Assembly (NCBI GenBank): GCA_025403435.1
Contig: CM046345.1
Coordinates: 14,389,930-14,453,929 of the forward strand
From: Artocarpus heterophyllus
Taxonomy: Eukaryota; Streptophyta; Magnoliopsida; Rosales; Moraceae
Length of the DNA: 64,000 bases
Direction: 5' to 3'
Positions 1 through 10,785 of this stretch are shown here, piece by piece. Each line of letters opens with the position of its first letter. The stretch's first letter is position 1. A program made the translations under genes and the position numbers. The notes under the pieces are model-generated. The model had not been told where the DNA came from and searched no databases. It saw only the letters and a list, made by a program, of their open reading frames with translations.

Positions 1-2292
1 TAAAAATAAAATTTGCCCGGGACTTAAATGAAAACTCCCAACTCAAAAATAAAAATATAAACGACAAATAAACCACAGTTTTAAATGTAGCACCTTAAAT
101 TTAATAATATAAACTATTGTCATCATCATTTTAACCCTCAACACATTGTAATACAGTCACAGAAAGTAACAATTGATGCTTACATTATCATGAAGAACAT
201 TCTCAACAATTGAAGCAGTCCCAATGTAATATAGCTACATCACTTCCTCAACTATATTTCTCGTAGCCACCTCACACTTAGTGAGTCCTGAAAAGATAAA
301 AACATAAGGGAATGAGCAACACTATGCTCAGTAGAGAAAGCCATTACTCACCTTTAGGCTTTTATCATTACCACATTAAAACCTGCATGGTTAGTAAGTT
401 ACATCATATTCTAGATTATGAGGTTTATTATGATCACATCTTATGGATACCGTAGTTAATCATTACCAAGTGTCATAATTACACATTTATACAAATATTA
501 CCAATCATCATTGTTCCTAGGTATCCATGTTAAATAGAGTATCACTCAACTCATCGAAACCCAAATGGGCGCACTTGATCACCCTATAAACATTCCAAGG
601 GTGTTCCGGTGAGGGGACATCAAGCCCCGAGTCCTCACCAAGTCGATTCCTGTATAGTGTGTTCTGGGACTTTCAACCCAAGGAAGCGTCATCACCTTCC
701 CCCTATTTTACCTTTTAGGGTATTCATGCCCAAGGACGTAACCGTCGCCCTCTTCATGTCTCACAATTTCTCTATATTGAATCATTATTAATAGAGTTAG
801 TTTTCCTAACCATGCTTCTCAATTTATAACATGTGTCAATTCATTATGTTCCTCGCCGTACAATACAAGACGAGTCCATGTCATAGTTTCATATGTGATA
901 CTCATATAATATCAGTTCAACATAGATATATATATATTGCGGCAAAACAATCAATTTTAATTCTATAAAAACCTCACAAAAGATGAGTAATAGAATCCCT
1001 ACCTTTCAAGCTTATCAACAATCTTTTAATCCTGGAATCAATTAACGTTAGCTCCATACTCCCTTGATCCTAAGGCGTGCATAAGGACAATTAAAACTAA
1101 AGCACAACATACAACTACATTCATAAATAAATCATGTGTAAACCTATCTTACTAGTATGCCATTAAAGCTTTTATATAAATCTCTTTTGAATACCACAGT
1201 AAACAATTTTTGTCTTAACACAATATAAAATGTGAACAAGTAATCTATATGTTTTAGTCCCTAATAAGATTCATCAATCACTTAGGATAATATTGGAAAG
1301 GTTGCAAGACATTAAAGAATTAGGTGGTGAGCAAAGATGGGTTCTTGGTTCAGGTTAGCAGCTGGTATACCATAACAAACTGGCAGATTTACTAGTTTCC
1401 AATACAAAAATTGAATGATTCTTAGAAAATAAAATACAACTCCGATTTAGGTTTATGATAGCTCGTTAGAAAGCCTAGGATGCTACTTTTCAAATATGCA
1501 AACCAATTCATAAAATTCATTTTAATTTAATCCCCGAATTTCAAGAAATAGCCACTGCCCATAGAGGTATTACAAAGTTTAACAATATAAATTTTCTTTC
1601 TAGGGCATATACACTTAGACTTCATACATATGCTCCAAAATAGCAACAAATATATACTTAGGTTTAAGAACGCAAATTTGAATAATCCTTTAGTATAAAA
1701 GAAAATTTATAAATGAAAGACTAAATTTGTTCATAAGATTCTAACCTCGGATTATGGTTAGTTGGAAGCTTGAAATGGCTTCAAAACAGGTTCCTTTACT
1801 TCGGTATGACTGAAATTCTTGCTCAAATGGAGGTGATGGTGGCTGATTTTTATGGCTGTCTTGAAGAAGTTCTCTAAGTATTTTGCTTCAGCAAAGAAAT
1901 GAGAAGAAGAGTGTGGGAACCGTGGAAGAGAAAGGAAGAAAAGATGAAGTCTTTGAACAGAAGTGATAGAAACAATTATGGAGGAGACATGTTGAAGCAT
2001 GTCACGGAGGAAATAAAGAAAATGAGGGTCAAGAGTAGTTGGAAAAGATATCCTTATGTCTCATCTAAAGACTTTAACACACATAATGCCAATATGACAT
2101 TTTTGAGATTTATTAGAAGTTCTAAGGCTTTTTAGTAATCATACTAAATAAATATAGGAGAATTTTAGAAAATTTTAAAAAATAGATTAAAATAAATATT
2201 ATAAAATAAATTTAAATGAAGCAATTTTTTTTTTATACACTAAAAATTAATTTAATTACCTCAATACCCTTAGGAGAATAACGGGTGTCACA
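1..2292. mobile_element. Chromovirus-like LTR, left end cut off by the window
   Basis: The sequence is nearly identical, base for base, to 37682-39965, a complete solo LTR with TG..CA-type ends and a 5-bp target duplication. By comparison about 70 bp of this copy lie left of the window. The right end reads GGGTGTCACA at 2283-2292. Short reading frames recur at the same places in the related copies (for example 609-791, 25255-25437 and 38282-38467), but they show no codon-level conservation that I can separate from DNA identity, so I do not call them genes. Whether it is a solo LTR or part of a larger element cannot be told without the left flank. Confidence 0.8.
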
Positions 2293-3045
2293 AATTTCAA
2301 GAAATAACCACTGCCCATAGAGGTATTACAAAGTTTAACAATATAAATTTTCTGTCTAGGGCATATACACTTAGACTTCATACATATGCTCCAAAATAGC
2401 AACAAACATATACTTAGGTTTAAGAACGCAAATTTGAATAATCCTTTAGTATAAAAGAAAATTTATAAATGAAAGACTAAATTTGTTCATAAGATTCTAA
2501 CCTCGTATTATGGTTAGTTGGAAGCTTGAAATGGCTTCAAAACAGGTTCCTTTACTTCGGTATGACTGAAATTCTTGCTCAAATGGAGGTGATGGTGGCT
2601 GATTTTTATGGCTGCCTTGAAGAAGTTCTCTAAGTATTTTGCTTCAGCAAAGAAATGAGAAGAAGAGTGTGGGAACCGTGGAAGAGAAAGGAAGAAAAGA
2701 TGAAGTCTTTGAACAGAATTGATAGAAACAATTATGGAGGAGACATGTTGAAGCATGTCACGGAGGAAATAAAGAAAATGAGGGTCAAGAGTAGTTGGAA
2801 AAGATATCCTTATGTCTCATCTAAAGACTTTAACACACATAATGCCAATATGACATTTTTGAGATTTATTAGAAGTTCTAAGGCTTTTTAGTAATCATAC
2901 TAAATAAATATAGGAGAATTTTAGAAAATTTAAAAATAGATAAAAATAAATATTATAAAATAAATTTAAATGAAGCAATTTTTTTTATACACTAAAAATT
3001 AATTTAATTACCTCAATACCCGTTAGGAGAATAACGGATGTCACA
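1537..3045. repeat. 756-bp direct tandem duplication of the LTR 3' part
   Basis: Bases 1537-2292 are repeated at 2293-3045 with only a few substitutions and small indels. The second copy ends GGATGTCACA and abuts unrelated AT-rich DNA at 3046. Several differences (for example ATAGCC against ATAACC near 1550 and 2305, and TTTCTTTC against TTTCTGTC) place the second copy closer to the LTR at 37612-39965 than to its neighbour. The shadow ORFs at 1758-2000 and 2514-2756 are the same segment twice. Confidence 0.9.
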
Positions 3046-3859
3046 ATATCGTATTAATATATAAATATTGTATTTTTACGTAAATACAAAAATATACTAG
3101 TGGCGTTGTTGGACCACCAGTGACCATGAAATACAATATTTAAATGCAAATACTGCACTTACATATAAATACAAAAAATTTACTGGTAGCTTCGTTGGAG
3201 ATCATGGCACCGATAATGGCGTTGGCAGCATAAAAATATAATACTTACCTGTAAATATTATATAAGTATAAAAAATTATTGGCACCGTTCTCGGACATCA
3301 CCGGCACTAGCGATGGCTAAGCATATTTAGCTCTAAATATTTCATTTTTTACACAAATTTCAATATTTCTAAGAAACCAGATAATACATAAGGAAAAAAA
3401 AAACACTTGAACACTAAAGCCACGCTTCAGCACGTGGGTGGCATGTGAAGGTCCTCCAATGACACTACCAGGCTCCCTGACACTCGAAGGAGCCGAACTT
3501 TATAGAGCCATATGCGCTTGTCCAACACTTGTCGTCGTTAGATCTCACGCAACAGAGTCGTGCCGCCATCGTGTCTCTTTTCCCCATTCGTCGTATGTCA
3601 ATAATCACAATCGTCTTCAATCGCCTTAAAAGCCGAGGGGAATCAAAACTCAAGGAGATCGTGACCCAACTCTATCACCATCGACAATGAAAAGGTCATG
3701 AAACTTGACAACCGCAATTGCAATCTCCATTGGAAACTCGCCCTCTGCTCATCGAAGATACTCCTTGGGTGTCTCCAATCTTAGAGCTCATTATGCAGGT
3801 GGTGGCGTGCTTTCCTTGGCTCGTTGGAGCTCAACCGTGAGCGGCAGATTCCTTGCTGA
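3046..3859. other. Intergenic, no gene recognised
   Basis: AT-rich first half with imperfect repeats of a CACCAGTGACC / CACCGGCACT kind of phrase between 3100 and 3320, then a more GC-balanced stretch (3430-3850) with short open frames on both strands. I see no conserved motif or splice structure. It may be a decayed transposon or gene remnant. Confidence 0.5.
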
Positions 3860-3864
3860 CAGAG

Positions 3865-4542
3865 TGTTGGGGAATTAGGCGACTCCTAATTTCAAGGATC
3901 ACAATAACGAATAATTGTAGAAAATAAATAGGAGAAAAGAAAAAAAAAAAGAGACACCAAATTTTATACAGGTTCGTCTAAAATTGAGACTACGTCATGT
4001 TTTTGCCGCTTGCAGATTCCACTATGATGAAAGAGATTACAGATTACAAGATAAGTTTCTCACACACTCTCAAATTGTGCTTACCAAAACTCTCTTCTAT
4101 CTAGCACCCTGTGGGAATTTTTCTCTCTCAATGATGGAGCTCTCAAGAATTATGTCTCACACAAAATAATGCCACTCTCAATGTCACACACACAGAACCC
4201 TAGCCATCTTATGTCTATTTATACCCAAAGGAAGAGAAAAATAGCAACTAATGAGAAACCCCAGTAGTTTTTCGTTTTTAGGGCATTTAAGTTCGACTCT
4301 GACTCAAAAAATATCGCACAACACAGCGCGTCAGCGCCGCGACGCTCCTCTACTGCGCCTAGGCTCCATACACCTGGCGCCTAGGCGCTCTTCAATTGGC
4401 ACCTAGGCGCTCTTGTCCCAGCGCCGCGGCGCTCTCCTGGCAGAGTCGCGGCGCTGGCTCTCTACCTCACGAGCACTGCGATTCTTCCTTTTTCTTCCTT
4501 TTTGCTAGGGTGTCGACTTGATTTGGCTCCACATCTGCAACA
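3865..4542. mobile_element. Solo LTR, copia-like, TSD CAGAG
   Basis: The 678-bp element starts TGTTGGGGAATTAGG and ends CATCTGCAACA, so it has TG..CA ends. It is flanked by the perfect 5-bp duplication CAGAG (3860-3864 and 4543-4547). No internal region, primer binding site or polypurine tract is present, which fits LTR-LTR recombination. The opening resembles plant copia LTRs that begin TGTTGGGGAAT; that family link is from general knowledge. The 3' half carries a GC-rich palindrome array. Confidence 0.9.
4331..4457. repeat. Array of GC-rich palindromes in the LTR
   Basis: Six short units of 12-16 bp are spaced by 6-15 bp. They are of two kinds, GCGCCTAGGCGC (near 4354, 4377 and 4400) and AGCGCCGCGGCGCT (near 4333, 4419 and 4445), some with one or two mismatches. 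Each can form a hairpin. The stretch is much richer in GC than the rest of the LTR. Confidence 0.85.
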
Positions 4543-4547
4543 CAGAG

Positions 4548-5583
4548 ATCTGACGAGACAAAGAGAGTTGGGAAGAGAGAAAAGGAGAGGTAGAGATAGG
4601 TAGAGAGAGCTTCTTTTTTTTTTTTTATGAAAATGTGAAAGTTGGTATTAGATTTAACTATGGGTATTGTGGGCTTTTTTATGTTTGTAACCTCTACACA
4701 TTTTTAAAACTAGTCACATTATTTACCAATTGAATAGCAAAATCTGCTATTCGGTATAGTTTCTTGGTTTTTCTTTATTTTTCATTTTTTAATACAACAT
4801 TTGTTGGGAAAAAAATAAAATATTAAAAAAATAATAAATAAATAAATCACAAAAACTTTTAGAAAGATAAGTAGTTGCTAGGAAAAGAAATAAATATTAA
4901 TAATTATTGATGAATAAATGTCTTTGATAGCATAGCTGTTATCTTAAAAAAAAAATGGTTGTCCATATTTTTCTGAGATTTATCTTAAAATTTAAATATA
5001 TTCATGTAATGATAAATTTAATAAGATGGGAAATGGTAAAGTCACTTTGTTTATCACTCTTTAGCTTCTTCTCCAACCATATATTATCACACGTTCTAAC
5101 AAAAATAAAACATAATTATAGACTATTATTTTATCTTTTATTACATTTGTGCAACTCTTCAATATTCAGAATCATTTACAAAAAAAACCATTAAGACGAT
5201 TAATTTCTATGTTTTAAGGATTTTATAAATAAGTAGTTAAGAGTTTACTAATAATGAGGCCTTAGGCAATTGTCTTGATGGCTTCACCTTTAAGGGAAAG
5301 AAAGAGAAACAAACGCCTAAAACAATGGAACACCTTCAATTATCTCTTTTCCGTCCACATGCCACTTTGTTTCTTGTATTTCCTTTATTTCTCTTTTTTC
5401 TTCTTTTTTTTCTATTTTTTTTTTCGTTTCAGGAACAAGGAAAACACACATACACACAAAAAATAAATTAAAAAAATAAAATCCATTTTCTGTTAGGTCA
5501 AAAGGGCTTCAATTTGATTTTTGAAGGCAGGGCTCTGGCTTCCTTTTCTTAAAACTTAGGAAAAGGAAGCACAAAGTTTACAA
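4548..5583 (+). promoter_or_regulatory. Upstream region and putative 5' UTR exon of the Ser-rich gene
   Basis: No coding gene. A GA-rich patch lies at 4555-4612, AT-rich DNA at 4650-5240 and a pyrimidine-rich run at 5370-5430. A splice donor CAA|GTAAGTATA at 5583/5584, paired with an acceptor at 6159, suggests the 5' UTR starts in the last hundred bases here. The transcription start is not determined. Confidence 0.4.
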
Positions 5584-6159
5584 GTAAGTATACATATTTC
5601 TCTTTTGAAGAAACTGATAATGGGTTTTAGTATTGCAAGAATATATAGCAATTGTTTGATATCATGGTATTCAAATTCAATTAAATAAAAGGTATCTAAT
5701 GGGCATGAGAGATTCAAGCTAATGGTATGGATTTGATTTTGTTTTTTTACCGATGAAAAAAATTTTAGACCTTTATTTGAAATCTTCTTCTGCTTGCAAT
5801 TTCATTAGCCGTGTTTCTCAAGAAAGAGGATTAAAAACACAAATTTGAAGTTATGGCTTTGTTCTTGTAGAATTGTAATTTAAAATAAAAAATAAAAACT
5901 TTTTACTAAATATTCATTCCTGAGCTAGCTTTAAATGTTAAATTTGAAGGAAGAAATTATGGTAATGTAAAAAGTCCAATCCTCTAAAATTAGATTCTAA
6001 GATGTCCGCCAAAGAAAATGATTCCAAATTTTGAATACAGCTTTGTTTATATTTTTTCCATCTTATACGCTGACACAGTTTAATTTTTATCTAAGTAAAT
6101 TCAAAGTCTCCTTTTTGAGCATCAAGAGATTAAAATCCAAGTTTCTTGTTTTCTTGCAG
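5584..6159 (+). other. Putative 5' UTR intron of the Ser-rich gene
   Basis: It begins GTAAGTATA at 5584 and ends TTTTCTTGCAG at 6159, after a T-rich tract. Both sites match plant consensus well and the 576-bp interval is AT-rich. The start codon at 6200 lies 40 bases into the next exon. Inferred from splice signals only. Confidence 0.55.
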
Positions 6160-6160
6160 C

Positions 6161-6178
6161 ATGATCCCTAGAGCATAA
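6161..6178 (+). promoter_or_regulatory. Short upstream ORF (5 codons)
   Basis: An ATG at 6161 opens a five-codon frame (MIPRA, stop TAA at 6176-6178) in the leader, 21 bases before the main start at 6200. If the 5' UTR exon model is right, scanning ribosomes meet it first. Confidence 0.45.
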
Positions 6179-6199
6179 ACAAGCATTACAGTTTAAGCT

Positions 6200-8457
6200 A
6201 TGGAATACGCAAATGCAATTGAAACTAACGGTGATTTGAGAAGAGATCCAGCCACCGCAGGCCAACAGTTGGACCGCTCTCTCTCATCATCATCGTCTGA
6301 ATCTTCCTCTGAAGACAGACTCCATCTCGGCGCAAATGAAACTGCTAACAACCGTCCTTTAGGCTTTAATGATTTCCCAACATTTGATGAAAAAAATGGC
6401 TTAAAAGTTTTCAAGCCCGAATCGAATCAGACATTCCCAAATACAGGACATGAAAATGTGAACATAGATAGCAGTGACTCCAGAGCACTTGCTGCTGCAA
6501 CTGAACCTGATATTTCTATCCCAGACAAAGAGTTGGATAACTCGTCATCATCGGCATCGTATCCTAAAATTATTGCAAGAGCAACCGACGATTATAGTAC
6601 TGTGACAGAGAGTCATGATGGGGCAATTAGAGTTAGCTCTATGCCCGTGCATGTGCGGGTGGATTCCCTCTCATCGTCGTCATCTTCTTCTTTGACCGAA
6701 GACTCTTTTCAGCATGGTGCAAATGAAACTGCTGATATCCCTTTTGGTTCTACTAACGCCCCAACACTTGAGGAGGAAAACGGCTCAAAAACTTTGAAGT
6801 CTGAATCAAATCAAACCTTCTCAAATACAGGAGATGGGAATGTAAGCATAGCTAGCAGTGATTCCAGAGCAATTCCTGCTGCAACTTTGATTGATACTGA
6901 ACTTTTCATCGTGGACAAGAAGTTGGATAATTCAGTGTCAGCACCATCATCCCATCAATCTGAAAGTCGCCCAAAAGTCGCCTCACAAATTACTGTAAGA
7001 GAAACTGAGGATTCTCCAATAGCGCCAGAATGTCACGAAGAGGATGTTCAAGTCAGCTCTAAGGCTATGCAAGAGCCTGGTCGTTCCCGTTCATCGTCAT
7101 CGTCGTCATCTTCATCTTCATCTTCTTCTGAAGAACCTTTCCAACTTGGTGAAAATAAAGCTGCCGATACACCTTTAGGCTCCACTGACTCCCCGATGCC
7201 TGAAAAAGACAATGGCTTGACGACTTTGAAGTCTGAATCAAATCAGACAATTCCAAATGTAGAACACGAGAATATGAGAACAGCTATCAACAATTCCAGC
7301 ACAATTCCTACTATAACTCCTAATGAGAAGAATAATCTTTCCATTCCAGACAAGAATTCAGATAACGCGTTATCGTCCTCATTGTCAGAGGGTCGGAACG
7401 AGGAGATTCGAGTCAGCTCTAAGCCTACTCACGAGCAGCATAGTCATGAATTGGCAGGGTCTCCATCAAAGCCAGCTGTTCAGGGCCACAGTAATAGTAG
7501 TTCAGCAACACAATTCCCTCCAACTCAAGTGATGGAACGACCTTACGATCCTACTTCATCAGGTTACAGAATTCCGTCGCATGTCTTTGCTCGAACGAAG
7601 TCCACAGCCCCAATGGAGTGGAGCACTGCTTCCAATGAATCCCTTTTCAGCATTCACATGGGGAACATGAGTTTCAATAGGGACCAGTTATTCTGGTTAG
7701 GTAAATCAGGAGAGCTTGGTTTGTCTGGTCCATTGATGGACCTGCCACCAACGAATGTCAAAACATCTACCAGAGTTGACAACAGCATTAACTTGGATGA
7801 GGATTTTCGAGCTGCTGAAGAAAAAGCCGCTGAAATAATGAGAGAAGTAATAAGGGAAAGTGCAGAAAACAAGGCTAAAGAGGATGCACGTCCCGCCAAG
7901 GACACGTCTCCTTCATCGAAGATTTCTCGCCAGCCTGATGAGAAAACAAAATCTTTTGCATTTTCAGTGTAAGATTTTCGATTTCTCAGTTCTGATCCAA
8001 GCTTGAATGGTCTGCTTGTAGTCAAAATCATATAGCATTAACTATTCATCAACCGTTTTTTAGTAATTTTATACTTGTTTTTATGCCCTCTCAATCATTT
8101 TATTTTTCGTTCTCACATCTTAACCATGCAATACTCACGACAATGCAGACACATGCTTTGATTAATTAGACTTGCAAACTCTTTATGCACATTATCAATA
8201 TAAACATTTTGAGACAGATAATTGATTTTTTTTTTTTTTTTTTGGTCCTTGTAACATGAAGTTTGTCAGGGGATGGAGACAAAAGCACCTCAGGGAAGGT
8301 AGGAGCAGCAAAGCAAGCACAACCATCGCGATCGGGGACGACTAAAGCAACTCCAGTTGCAGCTGATACCCCCCCTAGATCAAGCCGAATGGCCTATGTG
8401 AGCAAATGGTTTTCTTATTATTCTTGCTTCACTTCTTGTCGTCCATCATGTTTCTGA
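6200..8457 (+). CDS. Unnamed plant Ser-rich protein with three tandem repeats and Cys-rich tail
   Basis: Exon 1 is 6200-7968 and a phase-compatible exon 2 is 8262-8457, giving about 654 residues. The donor GT|GTAAGA at 7968/7969 overlaps a TAA that would otherwise end the protein. The acceptor AACATGAAG at 8261, after a long T tract, restores the frame; the better-looking TTTGTCAG 8 bases on does not. Residues ~25-150, ~155-290 and ~293-400 are three diverged tandem repeats: a poly-Ser run ending in acidic residues, then GANETAD, LKSESNQTF, SDSR and IPDK-LDN. Residues ~450-520 hold a region I associate with uncharacterised plant proteins (PSHVFARTK, MEWSTASNESLFSIHMGN). Residues ~535-575 are a charged helix (DEDFRAAEEKAAEIMREV). 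Exon 2 ends in an aromatic/Cys tail (KWFSYYSCFTSCRPSCF). There is no signal peptide or membrane segment. Function unknown. Confidence 0.75.
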
Positions 8458-9653
8458 AAGTGATTCTCTTCGAGTGTGAATCATTGTCTTCAAAATCCTA
8501 GGAGGTGTGTAGGATTGGATAGTTGCATAGTCTCAGAAACCAAGTTATATATATATATATATTGTTACAGATATTTAGTTTGCAGTTTTGTTGTCTCTTC
8601 TCATTAAAATTGCTATATGAAATTATGCATTGAGATTCAAATACTTTCTAGAGCTGTACACGAAGTAATACTGAGAAATGGACGCGTCACGAGTGATTAC
8701 AGTGAGAACAAACAGGAAGAACATGGCCAATTCAGCTGTGTCAAGCAAAAAATCTTTTTTTCTTCTTTGTTCGATGACCTTATCTACTAAATCGAAGAGC
8801 AATCCAAATCTGCCTGGTAGTTCAAACTCTGAAAATATGTCAAAATTGTAGGGGTAAACTTTCCTTTATATTTAAGTCTTTTCACAAATGCCCTTTTGTT
8901 AGAAATTATAATTATATAACATGCAATTAGATTTTCTTTGCAAATTCCTCCCTGTTAACAGTTAGATTAGTTGGGACAGTGACATTAAATTTACCCCAAA
9001 GAAGACACAAATGAGCGTAATGAGAGTTGGCTAGGATTAAATTTCCGGTATTCTAACAGCCAAACAAACATGAAGCAATACTTAGATGTCCTTGCACCAT
9101 CATCGAAGAATGTGAGGCCGGAAGAGACATATGTTGCTCATGTAAAATGCAAAAGCTTATTCTTCTTCAGTTTTGAAAATTCAGATGTGATTTTGGATGT
9201 GAGAGAATAGCTCTTTCGTCTTCAATCTTTAAGTTTTTACTCCTTTCCTTTAGAAAATGAAAACAAAAACGTCAGAAATCAAAGATTAAGCCCTTCCAAA
9301 TGCACTAAAACCGGAGTTTTGGATACAGGCATTGTGGTATAAGAGCCAAAATCAGAAGGAAAGCTAAAAGTTTCCAACTGAGAATATGAGAACAAAACTC
9401 CTTCCAACTCAGAAATCAAAGAAAAGAAAATGAATATGAAAAAAGCACACTCGGCTCAGTTTCATTCAACAATCCTTTAAGCTGCCGAAAAGCTTGTCCC
9501 TAAAGTTTCCCTTTCAAAATCGCTCAACGGCTCAAACATCTTCAGATTTTCCGTATAAAGGTAAGTGAAAAGGGAACATAACAAACAACTGAATGTTACT
9601 ATGTCACAAAAATCTTATGTTTTAAAACAAAAGTTTGCACTCTTCAGATTTTG
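8458..9653. other. Convergent intergenic region, contains a 57-codon ORF
   Basis: This holds the 3' ends of two converging genes. A TA microsatellite lies at 8549-8563. An open frame at 8678-8851 (+) would encode 57 residues rich in Ser, Lys and Asn, starting MDASRVITVRTNRKN and ending NMSKL. It has no recognised domain or splice support and could be 3' UTR of the upstream gene. Nothing else seen. Confidence 0.45.
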
Positions 9654-10730
9654 CTACAAGTTTTGTGTTCTCAAGGCCTTGATCCAATCAATCTCAATTC
9701 TGAAATCACCTGGCCCCGACCTGGCACCAGGGACTCCACCCTCTGCATTCACTGATAGAGACATTCCAACAACCCGAGAAGGATTCATTTCCAGCTTTGC
9801 ATCTATAACGTTTCCTCTCCACGTTGGTAGATATTGAGCCAAAGGAATCTAAAAGGTCATATTAAAAATATATATATAAAACACGAGCAAGATCATGTGT
9901 TCACACTTATTTAATAATGAAAGAATGGCACAACAAATGAACAAACAAGCCTTAAAGTTCCCTAGCATTAAATTAAGATAGCAATTTATTAGGTGGTGTG
10001 TAGGAGTGAAGTAGAGGCAAAAAATGAATAGTAAACTATTTCTTGGACTTCATCATGGTGAAGGAAAACCATTCAAAGCAATATTTGTTGAATTATATTT
10101 TGTTTGCGGACACGTCTGCTTCTTTTACAGCCGATCTAACCTTGAGGTAAACAGGAGTTACCTTTGTGATATACCAGTTGTCTTTGGGTACATAAACAAA
10201 AGCCTGCCACGAATTATCCTCCGGTTGCCCAGGTGAGTTAACCCAATTTTCTGTGTAAATCTGCATAAGCAAGTCCAATCAGATATTATTCAAAATCATT
10301 AAGAAAATGCAATGGAAAAACTGAAACAGAAGCTCCAGTTAAAAATAAAGTAAAAGAAAAAAAAAATAAACAGAAGATTTGAATTCCAAAACTTTTTTCC
10401 ATTGCCCAAATGGAATACTCACAGTAGATATGTAGCATCTTCCATCTCCTTTTATCTTTAGTGCTATTGTATCAAACGGGTCCAAATCAATGAAGCCATC
10501 AAACTGCTAAGGAAAAAAACACATGAAGGAAGTTGTGCCTTCTAAAAATTGTTTCTGACTTCACAGGAAAAGATAAAGATAACGAATAAAAAATAAAAAA
10601 AAATAGTTTCTTATGAGAATAAAAGACCAAGATCATGGTATAGATTAGCAAACACAACATCCCCCCCCCCCCCCCCCCCCCCCTCCTCCACCTCACCCAA
10701 CAACACACACACAATATATATGTATATGTA

Positions 10731-10785
<55 letters not shown>

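Noticed and set aside
609..791. 60-codon ORF repeated at 25255 and 38282 as a conserved small protein
   Set aside because: The three frames lie in copies of one LTR family and differ at about the rate of the surrounding non-coding LTR; conservation is by DNA descent.
1899..2135. 78-codon basic ORF repeated at 2655 and 39574
   Set aside because: It lies in the duplicated LTR end; both strands are open there and there is no domain.
10499..10759. 86-codon ORF with Gly run
   Set aside because: Reads through poly(C) and dinucleotide repeats in a CIA30 intron.
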